Shown piece by piece: positions 1 to 5,431 of a DNA stretch of 5,431 bases. Location: the NCBI GenBank assembly GCA_017614275.1, contig JAGACE010000029.1, forward strand, positions 1-5,431, given 5' to 3'. Position 1 is the first letter of the stretch. The number at the start of each line of letters is the position of its first letter. This DNA comes from Clostridia bacterium. Its GTDB lineage: Bacteria > Bacillota > Clostridia > Oscillospirales > Acutalibacteraceae. Below the pieces are notes generated by a model. That model saw nothing but the letters and a program-made list of their open reading frames with translations, was not told the origin of the DNA and made no database searches. Both the position numbers and the translations under genes were made by a program.

Positions 1-1242
1 AACGAACGACTGACCCAGCGCCGGTGGATCGTCCTCATCGCCAGCTGCATCGTCAACCTGAGCATCGGCGCTCTGTACTCCTGGAGCGTTTTTGCCGGCC
101 CCATGGCGGAGCACCTGAACGCGATGAACGGTACGGCGCTCACCGCGGCCGACCTGGCCATCGTCTTTTCGATCGGAAACGGCGACGGGTTCCTGTCCAT
201 GATCGCCGGAGGGTTCCTGAACGAGAAACTCGGCACGAAATGGGTCGTCCTGCTCGGCGTCCTCATGTTCGGCACAGGTTTCATCGTCTGCGGCCTGGCG
301 CATTCGGTCGCCATGCTCATCCTCGGCTACGGCATCCTCTCCGGCCTTTCGATGGGGTTCGCTTACGGACTGACCATCAGCAATTCCGTCAAATTCTTCC
401 CGGACCGGAAAGGACTGGTCGGCGGCCTTACGACCGCTTCTTACGGGATCGGATCTGTGCTGATCCCGCCGATCGCCAACGCGCTGAATGAGAGCGTCGG
501 CGTCAGCAAAGCCTTCATCCTTCTCGGCCTGTTCACGATCGTTGTCGGCGGGATCGCCGCCATGTTCATCGTCCCGTGTCCTGCCGATTTCCGCCCGACC
601 GGATGGGATCCGGCGGGAGGCAAAGTCTCCGCGCTTTCCGATCGACAGTACACCTGGAAGGAAATGCTCGCATCGCCCCTCTTTTATGTGATGATCATCA
701 TGCTCTTCTTCGGGGCGAGCTTCGGCATGATGACGATCTCGCAGGCGTCCAACATCTCTCAGAACATGATGGGGATGACCGCTTCCGCGGCGGCGCTCGT
801 GGTCTCCGTCCTGGCGCTGTTCAATACCTTCGGACGGATCTTCTGCGGATATCTGTCCGACCGGATCGGGAGAGTGCAGACCATTACCGGCGTCTATGTG
901 CTGGCCTCCGTCACCATGCTCCTGCTCCTGCTGAGCGCCAGGATCCAGAGCACCGCGCTGTTCGTCGTCTGCATCTCGCTTGTCGGGGTCAGCTTCGGTG
1001 CCTTCATGGGGATCTATCCCGGGTTCACGAACGAGGTGTTCGGACAGAGGCACGCCTCCATCAATTACGGCATCATGTTCATCGGCTTTTCTGCGGCGGG
1101 CATCGTTGCTCCGCTCATCATGAAGTCGTTCTATAACTCCGTCGGAAGTTACGGACCGGCGTTCCTGACCGCATTTGTCATGGCGGTCATCGGTCTGCTC
1201 CTGACCGCTGTCTTCCGCGTCGTCCGAGCCCGCTCGGACTGA
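1..1242 (+). CDS. OFA-family MFS carboxylate transporter, N-terminus cut by window edge
   Basis: Integral inner-membrane transporter of the major facilitator superfamily, most like the oxalate/formate antiporter (OFA) family. The frame is open from base 1 and already reads family-like sequence (RRWIVLIAS, then GALYSWSVF), so the true start lies just upstream; the Met at 103 is internal. The 413 visible residues are close to full length for OFA proteins (about 400-430). Hydrophobic segments fit 12 helices: roughly 9-31, 52-73, 81-101, 103-127, 138-160, 170-191, 226-247, 261-284, 293-311, 318-340, 352-375 and 385-405. Seen motifs are GGFLNEKLGTK (70-80, first motif A), FFPDRKGLVGGL (132-143), TWKEML and SPLFY (218-229, central loop) and GYLSDRIGR (283-291, second motif A). 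It is the first visible gene of an operon with a CoA ligase and a hydrolase, so an organic acid or derivative is a likely substrate (inference). The lysine used for oxalate in OxlT appears replaced by Phe363, so oxalate itself is unlikely. Family call sure; substrate unknown. Confidence 0.9.
   Translation, partial: NERLTQRRWIVLIASCIVNLSIGALYSWSVFAGPMAEHLNAMNGTALTAADLAIVFSIGNGDGFLSMIAGGFLNEKLGTKWVVLLGVLMFGTGFIVCGLAHSVAMLILGYGILSGLSMGFAYGLTISNSVKFFPDRKGLVGGLTTASYGIGSVLIPPIANALNESVGVSKAFILLGLFTIVVGGIAAMFIVPCPADFRPTGWDPAGGKVSALSDRQYTWKEMLASPLFYVMIIMLFFGASFGMMTISQASNISQNMMGMTASAAALVVSVLALFNTFGRIFCGYLSDRIGRVQTITGVYVLASVTMLLLLLSARIQSTALFVVCISLVGVSFGAFMGIYPGFTNEVFGQRHASINYGIMFIGFSAAGIVAPLIMKSFYNSVGSYGPAFLTAFVMAVIGLLLTAVFRVVRARSD
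1222..1239 (+). other. GC-rich hairpin at the 3' end of the transporter gene
   Basis: Bases 1222-1229 (GTCCGAGC) are perfectly complementary to 1232-1239 (GCTCGGAC). This gives an 8-base dyad, realistically a 7-base stem with a 4-base loop. It covers the last codons of the transporter and ends directly before its TGA, eight bases ahead of the ribosome binding site of the next gene. No T-run follows, so it is not a terminator. It could protect an mRNA end or tune the transporter-to-ligase ratio, or be chance in GC-rich coding DNA. Confidence 0.35.
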
Positions 1243-1246
1243 CCCC

Positions 1247-1259
1247 AAAGAAGGTGATC
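1247..1259 (+). promoter_or_regulatory. Strong extended Shine-Dalgarno site of the CoA ligase gene
   Basis: AAAGAAGGTGATC differs at one base from AAAGGAGGTGATC, the perfect complement of the usual 16S rRNA 3' tail. The core ends at 1254. It lies 10 bases before the ATG at 1265 and 7 bases before an in-frame TTG at 1262. ATG is chosen because it is the stronger start codon, but the TTG has the better spacing. The choice changes the protein by one residue only. Confidence 0.8.
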
Positions 1260-1264
1260 CGTTG

Positions 1265-2845
1265 ATGGAACTGCAAAACGTCACAGTCAACGAGCTCTTC
1301 GCCCGGTCTGTGGAACAGTACCCGGACCGCCCGGCTCTGACTTATGAAGGAGTCAGCCGGACCTATCGGGAACTGGACGCAGCGGTCGATGAGATGGCGA
1401 AACGGTTCCTGGCGCTGGGCATCCGGCACGGGACCCATGTGGGCGTCCTCTGCGAAGCCCAGCCCAATACGATCATCGCCATCTATGCCCTGAACCGGAT
1501 CGGGGCGGTGAGCGTACTCTTCAATACCAGCCTGAAGCGCACGGAACTCCGTGCGCTTATCGGCCGTACAGACGTAGAGATCCTGCTGATCGGCGACGGC
1601 TACAAGGACGTCGATTACCGCGCGGAGTGCTACGGTTTCCTCGAAGGCGTCCGGGGACTCCGGGACATCCTGTATATGGGTCTCGACGGCGACGCCCGCG
1701 GGTTCCGTTCTCTGTCCGAGATCGTTGCTGAAGAGGTGGATGAGAAGACGCTGGCAGAGGCCTGCCGGAAGGTCCGCCCGGACGACACGGCGTTCCTCCT
1801 CTTTACGAGCGGGACGACCAGTCTGCCGAAGGCGGTCCGGGACACCCAGTACAGGCGGGCCAACATGGGCCTGCAACAGGCACAGGATCTCGGCTATACG
1901 GAACAGGACCGGGTGTGTACCGCCATGCCGGTCTTCCACTGTTTCAGTCTGTGCGTCAATGTGACGGCCACGCTGTTCTCCGGCGCCTGTCTGTGCCTGC
2001 CGAAGTCCCGCCACACGGGCGATCTGCTGGACCTCATCGAACGCGAACGCTGCACCGTGTTCAGCACGGTGCCGGCGCTCTTCGACGCCATGCTGCGCAG
2101 AGACGACTTCGACCGCAGGGACCTCTCGTCCCTGAGGATCGGATTCATCGGCGGCAGCTTCTGCCCGCCGGAACTCTTTGAAGAGATCGAACGCCGGTTC
2201 GGCTTCACGCTGCTCTCGAGCCTCGGACAGACCGAGGCCACAGCGGGGATCACGACTGCGCGGTTCACCGACTCCCTGGAGGAGCGCGCGACCACCGTGG
2301 GCCATGTCATGGAGCACATGGAACTCCGTCTTGCAGTCCCCGGGACCGACGACCCGGTCCCGCCCGGAAGTCCCGGCGAGATCATGATCCGGGGTTACAA
2401 TGTCATGAAAGAGTATTATAATGATGCTGAGGCCACTGCTGCAGCCGTCACGAAAGACGGCTGGCTCCACACCGGCGACATGGCCTACCTCAACGGGAAC
2501 GGGAACCTGGTCCTGACCGGGCGGATGAAGGAACTCATCATCCGCGGGGGAGAGAACATCAGTCCGCTGGAGATCGAGACGGCCCTGCGGGACACCCCCG
2601 GTCTTGCCGACTGGAAAGCGGTCGGTGTGCCCGATCGGCACTACGGCGAGGAGATCGCTCTGTGCGTCGTCCCGGCGGAAGGGTATTCGGAGGAACGCGT
2701 GAAAGAGAAACTGTGCACATCGCTGGCACAGTTCAAAGTACCGAAATACATTCTGGAAGTGGAAGAGATCCCGAAGACGACGACCGGAAAGATCCGGTCG
2801 GAGGAACTGAAAGCCAAAGCCATCGAAATGATCCAGGAAAGGTGA
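1265..2845 (+). CDS. Class I adenylate-forming acyl-CoA ligase (AMP-binding family)
   Basis: Cytoplasmic enzyme expected to activate a carboxylic acid with ATP to an acyl-adenylate and transfer it to CoA. It has 526 residues, a normal full length. The N-terminal AMP-binding domain spans about 10-415. The phosphate-loop motif is at 180-191 (FTSGTTSLPKAV), the LGQTEA motif at 320-325, HTGD at 402-405 (Asp405 should bind ribose), and GRMKELIIRGGENISPLEIE follows at 419-438 with hinge Arg420. The C-terminal swivelling domain ends with PKTTTGKIR (503-511), where Lys509 is the expected adenylation lysine. All catalytic blocks are present, so it should be active. The phosphate loop is off-consensus (Ser186, Ala190), and the usual Ser/Thr-His after it is replaced by Asp-Thr-Gln. 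It sits between a carboxylate-type transporter and a hydrolase, with only short gaps, so all three are probably co-transcribed. Overall look resembles medium-chain, carnitine or aromatic acid CoA ligases; the substrate cannot be read. Family call very sure. Confidence 0.95.
   Translation: MELQNVTVNELFARSVEQYPDRPALTYEGVSRTYRELDAAVDEMAKRFLALGIRHGTHVGVLCEAQPNTIIAIYALNRIGAVSVLFNTSLKRTELRALIGRTDVEILLIGDGYKDVDYRAECYGFLEGVRGLRDILYMGLDGDARGFRSLSEIVAEEVDEKTLAEACRKVRPDDTAFLLFTSGTTSLPKAVRDTQYRRANMGLQQAQDLGYTEQDRVCTAMPVFHCFSLCVNVTATLFSGACLCLPKSRHTGDLLDLIERERCTVFSTVPALFDAMLRRDDFDRRDLSSLRIGFIGGSFCPPELFEEIERRFGFTLLSSLGQTEATAGITTARFTDSLEERATTVGHVMEHMELRLAVPGTDDPVPPGSPGEIMIRGYNVMKEYYNDAEATAAAVTKDGWLHTGDMAYLNGNGNLVLTGRMKELIIRGGENISPLEIETALRDTPGLADWKAVGVPDRHYGEEIALCVVPAEGYSEERVKEKLCTSLAQFKVPKYILEVEEIPKTTTGKIRSEELKAKAIEMIQER
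1535..1558. repeat. Perfect 11-base inverted repeat inside the ligase gene
   Basis: AAGCGCACGGA (1535-1545) and TCCGTGCGCTT (1548-1558) are exact reverse complements around a 2-base centre. As RNA this would form a 10-base stem with a 4-base loop. It lies in codons 91-98 of the CoA ligase (Lys-Arg-Thr-Glu-Leu-Arg-Ala-Leu). No T-run follows, so it is not a terminator. Its function is unknown. Confidence 0.6.
2838..2845 (+). promoter_or_regulatory. Ribosome binding site of the hydrolase, overlapping the ligase stop codon
   Basis: AAAGGTGA ends with the TGA stop codon of the ligase (2843-2845). The AAAGG core ends 8 bases before the ATG at 2851. This decides that ATG as the start over the in-frame GTG at 2842 and over earlier in-frame starts inside the ligase gene. 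The arrangement favours coupled translation of ligase and hydrolase. Confidence 0.75.
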
Positions 2846-2850
2846 ATGAA

Positions 2851-4077
2851 ATGAAACTGCTGAACATCGTCCACGAAGAATTCACGGCCGTCCGGGACGG
2901 CCTGACCATGCACGGGTCCATGTTCCGGCCGAAGGGCGCGGGACCGTTCCCGACCATCGTCATCAGCCACGAGTTCATGATGAACCGCCTGACGACCCTC
3001 CCGCATGCCGTCATGTTCGCGCGGCTGGGTTTTGCCGCCTTCTGCTTTGACTTCAACGGCGGCGGGACGATCAGCCAGTCCGACGGGAAGACGACCGACA
3101 TGTCCGTGCTGACGGAGACAGAGGACCTGAAGGCTGTCATCGACTACGTCTCGAAACTGCCCTATACCGACATGGACCGGTTCCAGCTCATGGGATGCTC
3201 CATGGGCGGTTTCGTCTCCGCGCTGGTAGCGGCCGAACTGGGAGCGGACAAGGTCAAACGACTGATCCTCTACTATCCGGCGCTCTCCATCCCGGACGAC
3301 GCCCGGAAAGGCTCCATGCTCATGGCGAAGTTCGACCCGAAGAACGTGCCGGACAAACTGTTCTGCGGGCCGATCGTCCTGGGGAAGACCTATCCCGAGA
3401 CCGTCATGGACTGGGATCCGTTCCCGATGATCAGCAAATACCACGGTCCGGTCCTGCTCGTCGGCGGCGACAAAGACCATGTGGTCGACTATTCCTATTT
3501 TGTCAAAGCGTATGACGCTTATGTCGCGGGGAACAAAGAGGCGCTGGAAAGCGGCGAGATCTCCGAACTGCCGCAGGTCGAACTGGAGACCATCCGCGGC
3601 GGGGAGCACATGTTCCCGGTCCCGATGCATTACATCGATGCACGCAACACGGCGAAGATGTTCGCGCTCGGACGGACCGAGGTCCTCCGGGTCGACGTCC
3701 GGCTCGTCGACAAGATGACCTTCAAACTCAAAGGAGGCAAACTCGACTGGAACATCCCCTTCACCGGGACCGGGACCGGCCGGTTCTACGAGGGGACCGT
3801 CCGGCCCGGCGCGTCCGATCAGCGCTACTACGGACTCGGCGGAGCCGATGTCTGCGCGGACTACACGTTCGAGGGGAAAGACTGTACCGGGGAACCGGCG
3901 GAGATCCACGTCATGAATCGCAACCACCCGACGGAAACGTGGAAACCCACCGTCACCACGACGAGCAAAGCGCTCGACTTCCTCAACCACAACGAGGCCT
4001 ATGCCCGGTTGCGGCAGCTGAAGTGGCCCCTCGGTCCGCTGGTCCGGATCTTCGTGGATTACGAGGCGACAAAATAA
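2851..4077 (+). CDS. Alpha/beta-hydrolase fused to a C-terminal DUF3237-like domain
   Basis: Predicted cytoplasmic hydrolase of 408 residues with no signal peptide or membrane segment. The alpha/beta-hydrolase domain spans about 20-272. It shows SHEF in the oxyanion-loop position (39-42), a DFNGGG-SDGKTT region typical of a hydrolase subfamily I recall from gut Clostridia, nucleophile motif GCSMGG (115-120, Ser117), GGDKDHVV (205-212, probable catalytic Asp209) and GGEHMF (250-255, His253). The triad is therefore complete; an ester, thioester or amide is the likely target. Residues about 279-405 form a second, beta-rich domain (IPFTGTGTGRFYEGTVRPG at 302-320, DYTFEG at 337-342, IHVMNRN at 352-358, then a C-terminal VRIFVDYE). 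This resembles DUF3237, a small barrel domain of unknown function; that match is from memory and less sure. Hydrolases of this type usually end near residue 270, so the extra domain is unusual. It starts five bases after the ligase gene and is probably coupled to it. A natural role is to free an acid that the ligase then activates (inference); a CoA-thioesterase role is also possible. Confidence 0.88.
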   Translation: MKLLNIVHEEFTAVRDGLTMHGSMFRPKGAGPFPTIVISHEFMMNRLTTLPHAVMFARLGFAAFCFDFNGGGTISQSDGKTTDMSVLTETEDLKAVIDYVSKLPYTDMDRFQLMGCSMGGFVSALVAAELGADKVKRLILYYPALSIPDDARKGSMLMAKFDPKNVPDKLFCGPIVLGKTYPETVMDWDPFPMISKYHGPVLLVGGDKDHVVDYSYFVKAYDAYVAGNKEALESGEISELPQVELETIRGGEHMFPVPMHYIDARNTAKMFALGRTEVLRVDVRLVDKMTFKLKGGKLDWNIPFTGTGTGRFYEGTVRPGASDQRYYGLGGADVCADYTFEGKDCTGEPAEIHVMNRNHPTETWKPTVTTTSKALDFLNHNEAYARLRQLKWPLGPLVRIFVDYEATK

Positions 4078-4099
4078 AAAACATCAATAAAAAAGCAAT

Positions 4100-4152
4100 A
4101 AAAAAGCTGTGCCAAAAACGGTGTCCGCCGTTTTGGCACAGCTTCTTGTTTT
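4100..4152. terminator. Bidirectional intrinsic terminator between convergent genes
   Basis: Bases 4104-4121 and 4128-4144 pair over 17 base pairs with one bulged A (five A on the left against four T on the right) and a 6-base loop. On the leftward strand the stem is followed by an uninterrupted run of six T (complement of 4100-4105) and then more T-rich sequence, which is a strong terminator for the URO-D-like gene. On the rightward strand the stem is followed by CTTGTTTTGTG, weaker but adequate for the hydrolase operon. It fills most of the 78-base gap between the two stop codons, an A/T-rich spot in an otherwise GC-rich window. Confidence 0.9.
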
Positions 4153-4155
4153 GTG

Positions 4156-5431
4156 TTATACCAGCAGGTTCATGTACCAGGAGAACGCTTTGTCGCTGGC
4201 GGCTTCCAGTTTGGCGCGGGAAGCGTCCGGAGCCAGCGGGTACTGAGCTTTGTACTCGTCCCAGTTGAACAGGTATTTGGACTTGATCGGTTCGTCCATG
4301 GAGGGGTCGATCGTGACGCCGGCTTCGCTGAGCGGCACACCGTACGGTTCTCCCGCATTGTCGTAATGGGAGTAATCGCGGACGAACTCCATGAGAGCGC
4401 GGTACTTGTCGAGATCCATATCGTTTGCGACCAGCGGGCTCTTGTTGAAGTTGAACAGGTAGCCGCAGCCCGGCAGCATGATGTCGAGGAACTCTTTGGC
4501 TTTGTCGAGGAGCTCCGGGATGTCGCAGTTGCGGATGTGTTCGACGGGGAACATGCCTTCCAGAATGAACTTCTTGCCGAGTTTGTCCTTGAACAGCTGC
4601 GGATCGCCTTCGTCGATCTGGAGGACACAGCCGGCCGGGAATTCGCTGACCACGATGTCCAGATAGCGGGTCCAGTCGTCTTCGAGGAAGACCCAGGGCC
4701 GGATGCCGTGGGCAACATCCTGCTCCATGATCTTCTTGAACGAGGGAAGCCAGAGTTCCACAAAATCCTTCTCACGCATGAAGGTGGGCATGTGGAGCGG
4801 GTAGAAGACGTTCTGCTGATAGTCGACGAACGGGGGGCGTCCCATTTTCCACATGAGCGGGGTCAGCACTTCGCAAGCCTCTTTGATCTCGCTCCGGTGG
4901 CGACGGACATCCAGAGAGATGCCGGAGAAGCTTCTCAGCTGGTCGGCCAGGAAGTCGAAGGGCGCTTCGGCAAACCCGCCGGAGCCTTTTTTACCGCCGA
5001 CGTGGTAGCCGTGCTTTGCGCACAGGGCGCCGTACAGCGGGAAGTAACCGGCCAGTTCGGTATTCCGTTCGTTGAGGGCCATGTGGATGGTCATGGCCAT
5101 TTTGAGGGGATCGGCCGGATCCAGGTTTTTCATCTGGCGGGGAACGACGGTCTCGACCAGGAAGTCGAACCCTTTTTCGATGAGGTCCGGGTATTCGGTG
5201 TCGTACATGCCGACGACTTCCGGGTGCTGCACCAGACCGTTGGGCGCCATGATGAAGGACTGGGAATTCAGGATCTGATAAAACGTTGCCGGGCGGGCGG
5301 TGCCGAGAGGGGGCATGAAGGGACAGGTGTCGGAATACACCGTTTCCGCAAGCTCATCATAAGACGGGAAAAGGCTTTTGGCATCATAGTGCCACTGCAT
5401 CAGATCCAGTCCGCAGTACCCCGCGACGGAC
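4156..5431 (-). CDS. Uroporphyrinogen decarboxylase (URO-D) superfamily protein, N-terminus cut by window edge
   Basis: Cytoplasmic TIM-barrel protein of the URO-D/cobamide-methyltransferase superfamily. The leftward frame is open to the right edge; the Met at 5398-5400 is probably internal, since ten more codons upstream (reading AGYCGLDL) look like protein. At least 424 residues are encoded, longer than HemE or MtaA/MtbA proteins (about 340-350). Numbering from that Met, the family-like stretches are YSDTCPF (22-28), FAEAPFDFLADQLRSFSG (143-160), LEDDWTRYLD (239-248), VLQIDEGDP (259-267), FILEGMFP (278-285) and LPGCGYLFN (309-317), followed by the usual C-terminal helix. The methyltransferase His-x-Cys is Gln-Ile-Asp (261-263) here, while the later Cys312 is kept. 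The N-terminal RQAGRY motif of HemE would fall outside the window, so it cannot be judged. It is convergent with the transporter operon and has its own terminator, so a shared function is only possible. No corrinoid protein is next to it here. It is unlikely to be true HemE because of length and divergence. Superfamily call fairly sure; reaction unknown. Confidence 0.85.
   Translation of the reverse strand, partial: SVAGYCGLDLMQWHYDAKSLFPSYDELAETVYSDTCPFMPPLGTARPATFYQILNSQSFIMAPNGLVQHPEVVGMYDTEYPDLIEKGFDFLVETVVPRQMKNLDPADPLKMAMTIHMALNERNTELAGYFPLYGALCAKHGYHVGGKKGSGGFAEAPFDFLADQLRSFSGISLDVRRHRSEIKEACEVLTPLMWKMGRPPFVDYQQNVFYPLHMPTFMREKDFVELWLPSFKKIMEQDVAHGIRPWVFLEDDWTRYLDIVVSEFPAGCVLQIDEGDPQLFKDKLGKKFILEGMFPVEHIRNCDIPELLDKAKEFLDIMLPGCGYLFNFNKSPLVANDMDLDKYRALMEFVRDYSHYDNAGEPYGVPLSEAGVTIDPSMDEPIKSKYLFNWDEYKAQYPLAPDASRAKLEAASDKAFSWYMNLLV

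Noticed and set aside
2052..2072. 8-base stem with a 5-base loop in the ligase gene (GCACCGTG/CACGGTGC)
   Set aside because: Stems of this size are expected by chance in a GC-rich window this long, and no T-run or gene boundary is near.
1187..2641. Long leftward open frame of 484 codons opposite the ligase gene
   Set aside because: It is in codon register with the ligase and stays open because the ligase avoids TTA, CTA and TCA codons there. Its translation is Arg/His/Asp-rich with no recognisable domain, while the rightward frame has every ligase motif.
2662..2850. N-terminal extension of the hydrolase back to base 2662
   Set aside because: It overlaps the conserved C-terminus of the ligase in another frame, including its catalytic lysine region. 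A good ribosome binding site precedes the ATG at 2851, and the hydrolase homology begins after that ATG.
2886..2902. 7-base stem (GGCCGTC/GACGGCC) shortly after the hydrolase start
   Set aside because: It is short, inside coding sequence and with no partner structure over the ribosome binding site, so chance is the simplest reading.
3763..3780. Three copies of a 6-base unit (ACCGGG, last one ACCGGC)
   Set aside because: It encodes Thr-Gly three times in a glycine-rich turn of the DUF3237-like domain. The unit is a multiple of three and short, so there is no phase-variation signal.
2641..3990. Long leftward open frame of 449 codons opposite the hydrolase gene
   Set aside because: Same cause: it is in register with the hydrolase, which lacks TTA, CTA and TCA codons in that span. 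It has no domain and a biased composition.
3939..4268. Rightward frame of 109 codons running through the terminator
   Set aside because: It overlaps the hydrolase end, the terminator hairpin and the 3' end of the URO-D-like gene, and gives a low-complexity protein without homology.
4156..5400. URO-D-like gene starting at the Met at 5398-5400
   Set aside because: No ribosome binding site precedes it, and the frame stays open to the edge with protein-like sequence, so the gene is treated as cut by the window.

Overview
The window is a GC-rich (clearly above 50% by eye, not counted), densely coding stretch of a bacterial chromosome. The best guess is an anaerobic Clostridia-like Firmicute. The reasons are the strong Shine-Dalgarno sites (one matches the 16S rRNA tail almost perfectly over 13 bases), the hydrolase subfamily, which I recall mainly from gut Clostridia, and a uroporphyrinogen-decarboxylase-like paralog of the kind that is expanded in such anaerobes. 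The taxonomic call is an inference, not a proof.

Layout: three genes run rightward as one apparent operon. They are an OFA-type major facilitator transporter (1-1242, a few N-terminal codons outside the window), a class I adenylate-forming acyl-CoA ligase (1265-2845) and a two-domain alpha/beta-hydrolase with a DUF3237-like C-terminal domain (2851-4077). The gaps are 22 and 5 bases, and the stop codon of the ligase lies inside the ribosome binding site of the hydrolase. A 78-base spacer (4078-4155) carries a long bidirectional terminator hairpin. A leftward gene for a URO-D superfamily protein (4156-5431) converges on it; its N-terminus lies beyond the right edge.

How the genes may work together (inference): the transporter imports an organic acid or its ester or conjugate, the hydrolase/DUF3237 protein cleaves or processes it in the cytoplasm, and the ligase activates the free carboxylate as a CoA thioester for anaerobic catabolism. 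The URO-D homolog is on the other strand with its own terminator. It is probably a separate transcription unit, and it may be an enzyme of methyl-group or tetrapyrrole-like chemistry rather than housekeeping HemE. The substrate of the locus cannot be read from the sequence.

There is no RNA gene, CRISPR array, insertion sequence or prophage trace. No promoter is visible: those of both transcription units must lie outside the window. Points worth a second look are the hydrolase-DUF3237 fusion, the altered phosphate-binding loop of the ligase, the changed metal-site positions in the URO-D homolog, the missing oxalate lysine in the transporter, and a perfect 11-base-arm dyad inside the ligase gene.
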